NCBI GenBank assembly: GCA_040905245.1
Contig: JBBDRX010000103.1
Span: 1 to 19,193, forward strand
Length of the DNA stretch: 19,193 bases
Reading direction: 5' to 3'
Source of the DNA: JBBDRX01 sp040905245
GTDB taxonomy: Bacteria > Bacteroidota > Rhodothermia > Balneolales > Balneolaceae
Shown here: one piece after another, positions 8,101-14,420 of the stretch
How the letters are laid out: each line of letters opens with the position of its first letter
How positions within the stretch are numbered: position 1 is the stretch's first letter
Translations under genes and position numbers: made by a program
The notes under the pieces: model-generated
Told to the model about the DNA's origin: nothing
The model's database searches: none
Seen by the model: the letters and a program-made list of their open reading frames with translations, nothing else

Positions 8101-10986
8101 GCGTTCTGGTATCACAAGAGCTTTAAAGTGGATCTCGTCCTGGTTAATGAGCATCCACCGACTTATGCTGACGAACTGCAGGAAGCCCTTCTTCGACAGG
8201 TGGAACAGTACTCCAATTCTCAATGGCTCCAAAAAAAGGGTGGGATCTATCTTTTGCGGGCTGAGCAGCTTTCTGATGAAGATCTCAACCTGTTGTTGAG
8301 TGTGGCGCATCGGGTGGTAACTGCCAGGAGTTTACGCAAAAACGGTGGTGGTGACCTGCAGGAGGTACACTCCTGGCGACCAGAAGACCGTCCCGCAGAC
8401 TCCGATTCGTATCGCCCGGTATCTGCAGTAGTCGATTCAATGAATACACTTGAATCCACCGAATCCCCGGGAGACGATCCAGCAACCGGGGAAACATCAA
8501 GTCAACAGGAGAGCCGGAAAGATCGAATCTGCTTCAACGGATATGGAGGGTTCAGCCCGGACGGTCTAGAGTATCGAATCGATATCGAGCAAGATACTAA
8601 CGGGAGACATCGGTTCCCACCGGCCCCCTGGATCAATGTAATCGCCAATCCATCGTTCGGTACAATCGTCAGCGAGAAGGGTGCCGGATACAGCTGGAGT
8701 GGAAATAGTCGGGAAAATAAGCTGACCGGATGGTCAAATGAACCAATAATGGATGTCCATTCGGAGGCGATATGGGTTCGGGACGAAGATGCCGGTTTGT
8801 TCTGGTCACCGATGCCTGGACCTGTCCCGGGAAATGGAGACTATCAGGTCTCACATGGTTTTGGCTATAGTCGATTTGAACACATCTCGTCAGAATTGAA
8901 CCAGGAAGTTCTCCAGTTTGTCGCACGGGATGAACCTGTTAAGCTTACCCGGATCACCTTGGAAAACCGGAGCGAAAAAGACCGAAATCTGTCTCTATTC
9001 GGATACATGGAGTGGGTTCTGGGTAACGCGCGAACCCGGACAGCTCGTCATATATTGACTCGTTCAAGCCAGGCAGGATCGGCCATCTATGCAACCAATT
9101 CTTATCGAGAAGAGTATCAGGACAGAATCGCCTTTGCTACACTTGTAGCGCTGGATCATGTCCACTGCAGAATCTCTTGCACCAGTGATCGAAATGGATT
9201 TATCGGGATAAACCGGACATTGTCGGATCCGCTTGCGCTCTCACAAACGGGACCTCTCGACGGTCAGTCCGTCATAGGTGGCGATCCTTGTGCGGCTTTT
9301 CAGGGAACCTTTACACTGAAGGCGGGTGAACGCACATCATTTCTACTGCTCGCCGGAGAAACAGAAAGTCGGGAAGAGGTGGGCCAGCTTATAAAACAAT
9401 TCTCTTCAAAAAATGCCGTCGATCGTGAATATTCTCAGGTTACAGAGCACTGGGAACGCCTGCTGGGCAAGATTCACGTCGAACTCCCGGATGAGTCGAT
9501 CACCGTTCTGATGAACGGTTGGTTGATGTATCAGACCATTTGCTGTCGTCTCTGGGCACGAACGGGGTTCTATCAGGCTGGTGGTGCCTACGGATTCCGG
9601 GATCAACTTCAGGATGTGATGGCTGCCTGGTATGCCGATCCCGCACTCTGTAAGGAGCAGATCCTTCTGCACGCCGCCCATCAGTTCCCGGAAGGGGATG
9701 TGCTGCACTGGTGGCATCCACCCACCGGGCGCGGAATTCGGTCAAGGATCACCGATGACCGGCTCTGGCTTCCCTGGGTAACACTCTTCTATATCGATAG
9801 CTCGGATGACCCCTCCATACTGGATGAAGTGATTCCCTATATCGAGGCCCGCCTGCTCGAAGAAGACGAGCATGAGGTCTATCTGCAACCATCGGTTTCT
9901 GATACATCCGGAAGCCTGTATGAACACTGTTGCCGGGCTATTGATATCTCTCTTCAATTCGGGGAACACGGATTGCCCTTGATCGGTGCAGGCGACTGGA
10001 ATGATGGAATGAACAGAGTCGGTGCCGAGGGGAAAGGTGAGAGTGTTTGGCTCGGGTTCTTCCTGGTATCCATACTTGAAGCATTTATTCCGGTTGCCCG
10101 GAGCCGGGAAGATCATGAACGGGCAGAACACTATGAGTCCGTCGTGAATAATTTGAAAGAACGATTGAACGATGAAGGGTGGGATGGATCCTGGTATTTG
10201 CGTGCCTTCTTTGATGACGGGACTCCCCTCGGTTCCGCTTCCAGTCAGGAGTGCCGGATCGATGCGATTTCACAATCCTGGGCTGTACTTAGCGGTGTTG
10301 CATCCCCGGAACGAACGGAACAGGTACTCAACGCAGCAGAAGAATTTTTGGTAGATGAAAAAGAGAGGGTGATTCGTTTACTGACCCCACCGTTTGATAA
10401 AGGTGAAAAAGATCCAGGCTACATCCAGGGGTATTTACCAGGAGTGAGAGAGAACGGGGGACAATATACCCATGCGGCACTGTGGCTGGTGATGGCAATG
10501 GCCAGAGCGGGACACCATGAACAGGCCGTGCGCTATCTTCAGATGATCAATCCGGTCGAGCACGCTTTAAACTCCGAAGAGGTTCGACGTTACAAAGTGG
10601 AACCATACGTTGTTGCCGCCGATGTATATGGCCAACCCCCGCTGACCGGACGAGGAGGCTGGACCTGGTACACCGGCTCGGCTGGATGGATGTACCGGAC
10701 AGTACTTGAAGAGATGATGGGCATGAAGCTCAACGGTCGTAAACTGATTCTGACGCCGCCGTCCAGTGGCGGATGGTCAGACTATCGAATCCGTCTCCTT
10801 CTGGAAGATGATCTGACAACGTATGAGATTACGGTCAGTAGCCCAACAACCCATCGGCTGAATCGACTTTCATGTACACTGGATGGAGTCCCGTTGAAAG
10901 AGAAAAACGGATCTCTGCACGTTCCTCTTCAACTGGATAAGAAGAACCATGAGGTTCGAGTGGAAATCGACCAACGGACCGGGTAG
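2152..10986 (+). CDS. ndvB: Cyclic beta-1,2-glucan synthase, NdvB/ChvB type (GT84 + glycoamylase-like + GH94)
   Basis: This is an intact 2944-residue inner-membrane enzyme, close in length to the roughly 2800-2900 residues of ChvB/Cgs. Residues 1-400 are helical and soluble. Membrane segments are seen near 420-443, 447-467, 832-848, 854-874, 958-976 and 979-998. The GT84 catalytic part between them has a DAD metal/UDP-sugar motif at 642-644 and an HRWTRGDWQ block at 789-797 (QxxRW-type). A glycoamylase-like domain covers about 1060-1560, with FPWGASESAYYF (1440-1451) and HHHG (1540-1543). Two GH94 N-terminal sugar-binding modules start near 1619 and 2124, joined by a Ser/Glu-rich linker (about 2080-2123). 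The GH94 catalytic domain has GGAYGFRDQLQD (2477-2488), GDWNDG (2614-2619, holding the general-acid Asp of characterised GH94 phosphorylases) and GGWTWYTGSAGWMYR (2835-2849). Family knowledge: the GT part extends a protein-bound glucan from UDP-glucose and the GH94 part trims chain length before cyclisation. No exporter gene (NdvA/ChvA) is adjacent. The start is uncertain: ATG 2152 follows a stop and sits one base after GGTGAGG; ATG 2176 is the alternative. Confidence 0.93.
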   Translation: MLNPESPDMPDSENNTESSELPFSDTQLMETARQLAQQQRYGTDSSIIRPIRPELGQIKQTLINAYKLFSDAVRNEQEISSAAEWVIDNFYIIQEHIVQVQSDFPLEFQKTIPVLIDGEFRGYPRVYELIQHMVLHTDNMVEIDLLTNFVQNFQKEETLTIGETWSIPIMIRMALLKQLHNRVKQVIQRKKLQKELNQLTSRLIEHDEQDGDPVVLINLLSEWFLSERKESGVQELTILYQLIQRNGLLKDEIRRWFRGRFKRLDFTLDEALNMEAQLHSRLQVSIKNTVVSLRHILEIDWKKFVERCSRTEQILRMDPAGIYPKMDFQTRDRYRQVVERLSRRSELSETEISETVLQMTANSSTDTQQGGLQSLLEDRSPLKSHVGYYLMDEGYEALVQRIGYRKSIRERLTLLFEQSFFWYFSFISLQTTVLLAILWVVIGAASYPAWMVVSLLLIALFPALDLSISSVNRYFAFFLSPRILPKMRFRNKIPDEARTLVVVPTLLLNEEDVRRQLEQLEVRSLANPEPGLQFALLGDFKDAPKRELDEDNPILNTANELIDELNEKASSRYGKRFFLLHRTREWNETEQVWMGWERKRGKLEELNRLLSDPNAKTGYRYITEGFLDSIQKKPVRFVITLDADTKMPPESARDLIRTAAHPLNRAHWDPESRKVVRGYGIIQPRISIPPESARKTWFTRIFSGNVGIDAYSTVVSDIYQDLMDEGVFTGKGIYDPEAFNRVLNNRFPTNRILSHDLIESNYLRAGLATSIELFDDFPSTYNSFSKRNHRWTRGDWQIASWLLPRVPGGSGKEQNPLNGLSRWKILDNLRRSLNSFFLMLFFLSGWFWLPGSDWIWTLAAFGIMAFPIYITLSTDLINRPARVRWKLYLGKVRSNLAIHSAQAILVLGLLPHQALVQLDAISRVLWRLSFSRRHLLEWTTASQVEREAVNSLGYYVRTMLISPLIGVSLPILALVTGQASLWIVIPFSILWIAAPWMAWRLSLPVVVRDESYSAEERQKLRSYARRTWFYFERYMTEEYSWLPPDNVQESPPLQPTARTSPTNIGLSLNSIHAAYSMGYITFSGFLDRVEKTIHSIKQLEKYKGHLYNWYDLRTNDILPPGYISTVDSGNLAAGLIVTAQALRQEFRSPILNKEALNGLVDTLLTLRELFSGVSEDSDDLQHLWDLVDELTTQALERLKQDTSIPPDKIAALLESCRPELSSLRELNISLLRQNRDQQEVENLAFWLTRPLEQVENHLAEYHLVESVSDQFKPEDLSAEHVAILLSEQQESLQPADPPPMAAEAIDWPERIERLSLHCEQMVEEMDFTFLYDQKRALFHIGFDVATFRLDTSTYDLFASEARIASYIAISRGQILPEHWFQLSRRLTNLRKNEVLLSWSGTMFEYLMPLLFMRSYPNTLLSHTYDCVVEWQREYAERRGFPWGASESAYYFLNLEMHYQYRAFGVPGLGMKRGLADEYVIAPYATMLALMVDPKEAYHNLVRLEALNGLGICGFYDAIDFTPTRLKDGESYKVVRSYMAHHHGMGLVAINNVLNGWKAHHFFHSDLQVRGCELLLQERVPRGLPVKEPHPIDVELEPREQSPVQMVVDHESINSLDRNPPRLHLLSNGYYSLMTSHTGTGYSRCGEHILNDWKPDLSSTPSGVFFYVRDLDSGEYWSTSHQPVRRKPDRYDSWFHNDRVVTSRVDEWVETTTEVCVSPEHPFELRRVTLTNYADRQRTIELTSYMDVALNKMADHSAHPAFSRLFLQTEYLPQQHALLVRRRPRSEDEEPVWMVHTMTGTTHGNGESESLQFETDKEAFVGRNRDLSSPAAMTVKERMEGRLGNVVHPILSLRRSFSMDAGEKVQFTYGLGVANSREEAVHLADMFQSRHATDRAFEMAMVYSSVELDHIGANSKQAQQFQRMLASLIYTDREQRAPESAIRENRKSQQGLWPYGISGDLPILLVRIKQPDQIKMVITLLKAHAFWYHKSFKVDLVLVNEHPPTYADELQEALLRQVEQYSNSQWLQKKGGIYLLRAEQLSDEDLNLLLSVAHRVVTARSLRKNGGGDLQEVHSWRPEDRPADSDSYRPVSAVVDSMNTLESTESPGDDPATGETSSQQESRKDRICFNGYGGFSPDGLEYRIDIEQDTNGRHRFPPAPWINVIANPSFGTIVSEKGAGYSWSGNSRENKLTGWSNEPIMDVHSEAIWVRDEDAGLFWSPMPGPVPGNGDYQVSHGFGYSRFEHISSELNQEVLQFVARDEPVKLTRITLENRSEKDRNLSLFGYMEWVLGNARTRTARHILTRSSQAGSAIYATNSYREEYQDRIAFATLVALDHVHCRISCTSDRNGFIGINRTLSDPLALSQTGPLDGQSVIGGDPCAAFQGTFTLKAGERTSFLLLAGETESREEVGQLIKQFSSKNAVDREYSQVTEHWERLLGKIHVELPDESITVLMNGWLMYQTICCRLWARTGFYQAGGAYGFRDQLQDVMAAWYADPALCKEQILLHAAHQFPEGDVLHWWHPPTGRGIRSRITDDRLWLPWVTLFYIDSSDDPSILDEVIPYIEARLLEEDEHEVYLQPSVSDTSGSLYEHCCRAIDISLQFGEHGLPLIGAGDWNDGMNRVGAEGKGESVWLGFFLVSILEAFIPVARSREDHERAEHYESVVNNLKERLNDEGWDGSWYLRAFFDDGTPLGSASSQECRIDAISQSWAVLSGVASPERTEQVLNAAEEFLVDEKERVIRLLTPPFDKGEKDPGYIQGYLPGVRENGGQYTHAALWLVMAMARAGHHEQAVRYLQMINPVEHALNSEEVRRYKVEPYVVAADVYGQPPLTGRGGWTWYTGSAGWMYRTVLEEMMGMKLNGRKLILTPPSSGGWSDYRIRLLLEDDLTTYEITVSSPTTHRLNRLSCTLDGVPLKEKNGSLHVPLQLDKKNHEVRVEIDQRTG

Positions 10987-11012
10987 AGAAATCGAGCTGG
11001 CAGACACCTATT

Positions 11013-12107
11013 TTAGTCCGGAAAGGTAAGCTTAAAAGTAGTTCCCACATCAACTTTACTATCCACAGTAATCCGTCCACCCAAGTTTGTGATGTGATTG
11101 TAAACAAGGTAAAGCCCAATTCCCTTGCTGTCTCTGTTCTCGTGAAAGGTTTGGTTCAGCCCAAACACATTATCTTTATATTTTTCACTGTCAAATCCGA
11201 TACCGTTATCTGAAAAGGTAAGCTTCTTTTTCCCATCTGTGATTTCAGTTGTAATAGTGATGATGGGATCACGGTCCGGATGAGCATATTTAATTGAATT
11301 TGTGATCAGGTTTAGAAAGATACTTTCTAAATACCTTCGGTTGAATTTTACGGACTCAAAAGCACTTAGATCGATCTGAAAAGATGTATTTAAATCTTTA
11401 ATAAGTGAATCTATAGTGAGCCTGATGGAATCGATCACATCCATGATTTTAATATCAACCAGGTCAATTAATCGCAAGTCCTGGCTCTTGAGGCCATCCA
11501 CACTTCTATCCAAATACTGTTTAAGATTTTCTGCAGATCGCCTCAGCAATTCGATATACTCGCGTGTTTCCTCATTAGTGATATGAGAAACGTCCATCAA
11601 ACCAAATATGGTAATCAAGTTGCTAACAGGTGCCCTTAAATCATGAACAGTAGTGTAGTTGAATTTATTTAACTGGCTATTGGTTTTGCTTAATTCCGAA
11701 AGCAGGTGATTTCGTTCTGCTTCATGTTTCTTTTTATGGGTAATATTCTTGGCAATGGCATAAATTAATTCCTCCTCCTTAACAGGTATAGAAGTCCAGG
11801 CAAACCAAACAACATCCCCCTGTTTTGTTATATACCGGTTCTCAAAGTTTGTAAGCGGCCTCCCATACAGAATCGGTTCACGGTATTTTTGAGTGACCTC
11901 TTTATCATCCGGATGTTGAAAATAACGAATAGGTTTTGAAAGAAGTTCTTCCTCTGTATATCCCAAAACTTTGCATACAGCAGGATTTACCCTTCTAAAA
12001 TATCCGTCAAAGCCGGCGATGCAGAGTAAGTCGTGTGACAGATCGAAAAATGGAGCTAAGGAATATTCCGTCTCAACATCAGACTTATTACCATTATACA
12101 ACGTCAT
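11013..12107 (-). CDS. PAS-domain sensor histidine kinase (soluble, no receiver)
   Basis: The protein has 364 residues and no membrane segment or signal peptide, so it is probably a cytosolic sensor. A PAS domain spans about residues 15-125 (AGFDGYFRRVNPAVCKVLGY, then a PAC-like tail ending in IAKNITHKKK). A short coiled coil follows (about 126-148). The dimerisation/phosphoacceptor region has His155 in YTTVHDLRAP. The ATPase domain has an N box at NLITNS (Asn270), G1 at DNGIGFD (300-306) and G2 at KGIGLYL (328-334). All kinase motifs are intact. No response regulator lies nearby, so its partner is unknown. The gene is convergent with the glucan synthase, whose stop is 26 bases away, with no clear terminator between. 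It is probably transcribed alone from the AT-rich region at 12108-12256. What the PAS domain senses cannot be read from the sequence. Confidence 0.92.
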   Translation of the reverse strand: MTLYNGNKSDVETEYSLAPFFDLSHDLLCIAGFDGYFRRVNPAVCKVLGYTEEELLSKPIRYFQHPDDKEVTQKYREPILYGRPLTNFENRYITKQGDVVWFAWTSIPVKEEELIYAIAKNITHKKKHEAERNHLLSELSKTNSQLNKFNYTTVHDLRAPVSNLITIFGLMDVSHITNEETREYIELLRRSAENLKQYLDRSVDGLKSQDLRLIDLVDIKIMDVIDSIRLTIDSLIKDLNTSFQIDLSAFESVKFNRRYLESIFLNLITNSIKYAHPDRDPIITITTEITDGKKKLTFSDNGIGFDSEKYKDNVFGLNQTFHENRDSKGIGLYLVYNHITNLGGRITVDSKVDVGTTFKLTFPD

Positions 12108-12160
12108 AATTTTTATTTAATGTGCCACAAGGCTATTCACTCAACGTTAGAAGAGTTTAA

Positions 12161-12178
12161 TAATATAGCACTATATTA
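12161..12178. repeat. Perfect AT-rich palindrome upstream of the first histidine kinase
   Basis: TAATATAG (12161-12168) and CTATATTA (12171-12178) are perfect inverted arms around a CA centre, 54-71 bases upstream of the kinase ATG. One half also forms an alternative inverted repeat: AGCACTA (12167-12173) with TAGTGCT (12197-12203). Its overlap with the candidate -10 box suggests an operator, but this is inference. Confidence 0.55.
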
Positions 12179-12190
12179 ACTAACCATTAA
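12162..12190 (-). promoter_or_regulatory. Candidate sigma-70-like promoter for the histidine kinase at 11013-12107
   Basis: On the minus strand, TATATT (12162-12167) matches five of six positions of the -10 consensus. TTAATG (12185-12190), 17 bases further upstream, is a poor -35 box (three of six). The surrounding sequence is the most AT-rich in the window. The -10 lies inside the palindrome at 12161-12178. Confidence 0.33.
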
Positions 12191-12256
12191 AAAAATTAGT
12201 GCTCAAGTGATATTGTCTGGTCGAAAGCCCACCTATCCAATAAGCGCCTCTTTGGT

Positions 12257-13225
12257 TCAACCCTGCAACATTTGCCAGCTTCTTCCCGGAATGTCGGACC
12301 GAAAAACCTGAATATTACCAACATCGGCCATCGTCACATAGATCGTACAGCCGTCCGGGCCTCCAAAGGCAAGATTGGTCGTATTCTGCCCTTCGGCCAA
12401 GTTTATTTCACGGATCAGTTCACCATCAGGAGAAATAACCGCCACTGTCCCCTTTCCGTGTCGGGTGATGTAGAGATTTCCCTCCCTGTCACAACGCATT
12501 CCATCCATTCCGTACTCGGGAGAAAATTCAATAAGAAGCCGTTTATTACTGACCTCCCCTTCTGGTGAAAGATCGTATACCCAGACCTTTCTTTGCCTGG
12601 TTTCATTCACATAGAGTTTATTTTCATCGGGGTTGACCTCTACGCCATTGGTTGTCCCCATCTCCTTCTCGAGAAGTGTCGTACTCCCGTCCGGGTCAAT
12701 CCTCCACAGCTGACCGGTTCCCTCATCCCAGTTCGGATCACTGGCATAAAGTCTGTCGTTGGAATCAATCGCGATATCATTCGGCTGGTTCATCTCCGGT
12801 TGATGGGCATGCACCGAAATCTCCCGTGTCTGCATATCCACTTTCAGAATGTTGTGGTTGGTATAGTCGGCCAGCAACATCTCCCCGCGGCTGTTAAAGC
12901 GAATCCCATTCGCAATACTCCCGTCGGGCAGCTCTACAAAAACACTGGCTTCGCCCTCCGGTGTTACCTTTCCGATCGTATGTTGCCGTTCGTAGTTCAC
13001 CGCGTAGAGATTCCCATCAGCATCCACCGCCGGGCCCTCGACTCCCGATGTAAATGAGTCGGGTTCGGTGAAATTCCGGGCGACAAATAACTCTTCATCG
13101 CCATTTCGGGAGCGGTTGCTATTGCAGCCACCCAGAGTCGCAAGTACCGAAACCATCGGAACCGACATCACCAGCCCACCGCCTACACGTTTAATAAATT
13201 CCTTCCGTTCCCATTTGTCGTTCAT
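12257..13225 (-). CDS. SMP-30/gluconolactonase/LRE-like six-bladed beta-propeller lipoprotein
   Basis: Read from ATG 13223-13225 the protein has 322 residues. GGAG at 13234-13237 lies eight bases before this ATG, which favours it over an in-frame TTG two codons upstream. The N-terminus is a signal peptide with a twin-arginine-like start (WERKEFIKR) and a lipobox LGGC with Cys34, so the mature protein is probably lipid-anchored outside the cytoplasm. Propeller repeats of the form D.DGNLY recur (for example 68-74 and 246-252). Residues matching the SMP-30 metal site are visible: Glu63 in GVEGP, Asn149 in QPND, Asn193 in TTNG and Asp241 in GMDG. Family members are lactonases or related calcium/zinc-dependent hydrolases, but the substrate cannot be inferred. 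It is on the same strand as the kinase at 11013-12107, with 149 bases between, so it is probably not part of one transcript with it. Confidence 0.88.
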   Translation of the reverse strand: MNDKWERKEFIKRVGGGLVMSVPMVSVLATLGGCNSNRSRNGDEELFVARNFTEPDSFTSGVEGPAVDADGNLYAVNYERQHTIGKVTPEGEASVFVELPDGSIANGIRFNSRGEMLLADYTNHNILKVDMQTREISVHAHQPEMNQPNDIAIDSNDRLYASDPNWDEGTGQLWRIDPDGSTTLLEKEMGTTNGVEVNPDENKLYVNETRQRKVWVYDLSPEGEVSNKRLLIEFSPEYGMDGMRCDREGNLYITRHGKGTVAVISPDGELIREINLAEGQNTTNLAFGGPDGCTIYVTMADVGNIQVFRSDIPGRSWQMLQG

Positions 13226-13250
13226 AGCCAAAACTCCATTTTTTGTTGTG

Positions 13251-13274
13251 CAAACAACCGCCCCGGGCAGGCGG
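13251..13274 (-). terminator. Weak candidate intrinsic terminator
   Basis: On the minus strand CCGCC (13270-13274) pairs with GGCGG (13258-13262) across a seven-base loop and is followed by TTGTTTG. The stem is short and the T-run interrupted. It would end transcription from the relic at 13317-13469 before the SMP-30-like gene. An A/T-rich stem (TTGTT/AACAA) follows directly. Confidence 0.3.
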
Positions 13275-13316
13275 CACTCTGCAATTCAGGGTTCGCCGAA
13301 AACTCTACCTGGCCGA

Positions 13317-13469
13317 CTAGTCCGGAATAAAGAGCCAGCGCTGATCAGGATCTTCAGAAAAAGCAATATCCCAGATAGATCCCATGGAAAGGGTCTCCCT
13401 GCGAATAATCACTTCATCCACATACTCACCATCTTTCTGAAACACAAGAGCCGATACAACCCCGCTCAC
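13317..13469 (-). pseudogene. C-terminal relic of an NHL-type beta-propeller protein
   Basis: On the minus strand an open frame ending in TAG (13317-13319) reads VSALVFQKDGEYVDEV, then RRETLSMGSIWDIAFSEDPD, then QRWLFIPD. This resembles one blade of secreted NHL/SMP-30-like propellers, in which such a segment (xFxKDGxxVxEV, SxWDIAFSxDPxQ, then a hydrophobic strand) is common. The frame is closed by TGA at 13485-13487 just upstream and no start or remaining blades exist, so only about 50 residues survive. It lies upstream of, and on the same strand as, the SMP-30-like lipoprotein gene. The family assignment is from memory of motif pattern and is moderate. Confidence 0.5.
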
Positions 13470-13477
13470 ACAGCTGC

Positions 13478-13915
13478 GTAACGATCACCTGTTCCATCCT
13501 GACAATTCTCTTTACTATACTAATCCAAACCAGTATTACCAAAGCCGAAACCACTACCATCGATCCGGAGATCAAACAGATTCATCTCTCCGTGGAGCAA
13601 CCCCACATGAAACCCGGTGATCGACAGGAGCTTCAGGTCGAGGCCTCCATCGGCGAAGTCACACAGACAGCCAGTGTCCGCATTGGTGTCCCCGAGCACC
13701 CCCTTCATGAACAGGATTTTGTACTGGATGGCCCATATGAATCGTATGGTTCAACCATTGAACAGGTCGGAGAGAACCATTTTGTCTTTACCCGTGGACA
13801 CCATCCGGAATAAGTAGACCCGGATATCCAGGAAGAGAACCTGAAAGCGGGGCAAATTCTCACCCGAAGCATCAGCGAATTCTATCGGGGTACCCGATCC
13901 GATTTTGATGAGTAA
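13478..13915 (+). pseudogene. Degraded gene for an exported protein, family not recognised
   Basis: The plus-strand frame reads a hydrophobic signal-like segment (TITCSILTILFTILIQTS, then ITKAE), then a plausible folded stretch containing VEQPHMKPGDRQELQVEAS and DGPYESYGSTIEQVGENHF. It meets TAA at 13811-13813 and continues open for 33 codons (VDPDIQEENLKAG onwards) to TAA at 13913-13915. No ATG, GTG or TTG exists before the signal-like segment: the codon at its head is GTA. The first usable start would be GTG 13592, after the signal. Missing start plus in-frame stop argue for a decayed gene. The signal peptide-like head and codon choice argue against a chance ORF. I cannot name the family. 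The antisense ORF at 13520-13708 is a weaker alternative. Confidence 0.42.
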
Positions 13916-13988
13916 TCCGGCAGATCCCGGCCACTTGTAACGATTAAGTTGCAGATGACCAGTTTTCGCTTTGGAAACCAGTCTCTGC

Positions 13989-14340
13989 CTATTCCAAAAT
14001 CTCCTCCAGTACCATCCGAATATTGGCATCCGCATAGGCAAGTGCCGTATAACCGGGATTATTTCCCTTACCAAAACGGTGGTGTGTCCAATCTACATTC
14101 AGTAGATGAAACAGCATCACATTCGGACAGCGCTCCCGGATCAAATGAACCGCTGTCCCGGTCCAGGCCAGATCCCTGGCTACAGGCCCCAGCTCAAACG
14201 ACTTATGTGGGAATCCGTCAATGGTAATGAGAATAACATAGGACTCGTCACCGGCATCAGGCTGCGGACTGCAGGCGGTACCGGTCAATAGAATTAGAAT
14301 CGTCAAACCAGTTGACTTTGGAAAAGAGGGTCGGTTTCAT
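13989..14340 (-). pseudogene. Relic of an alkaline-phosphatase-superfamily phosphodiesterase/nucleotide pyrophosphatase
   Basis: From ATG 14338-14340 the minus strand reads MKPTLFSK and then needs a one-base shift to enter the frame STGLTILILLTGTACSPQ, a lipoprotein-like signal. The metal-binding strand YVILITIDGFPHKSF follows, as at the start of type I phosphodiesterases. The frame then jumps directly to a C-terminal-half segment, HLLNVDWTHHRFGKGNNPGY and ALAYADANIRMVLEEIL, before TAG at 13989-13991. The central part of the catalytic domain, normally some 200 residues including the nucleophile, is missing, and so is the C-terminal metal site. Frameshift plus internal deletion plus truncation make this a clear relic. 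The superfamily is recognised from these two conserved blocks. Confidence 0.7.
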
Positions 14341-14420
14341 AGGACAAACGGTTAGGTTGATCAGAAAAATGTACAGGATCACGAAACTCCTGTCTGCTCG
14401 AGGACCCTCATCCAAGAGTA

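Noticed and set aside
12593..13057. 154-codon plus-strand ORF antisense to the SMP-30-like gene
   Set aside because: The minus strand carries a signal peptide, propeller repeats and metal ligands; the plus reading is a shadow.
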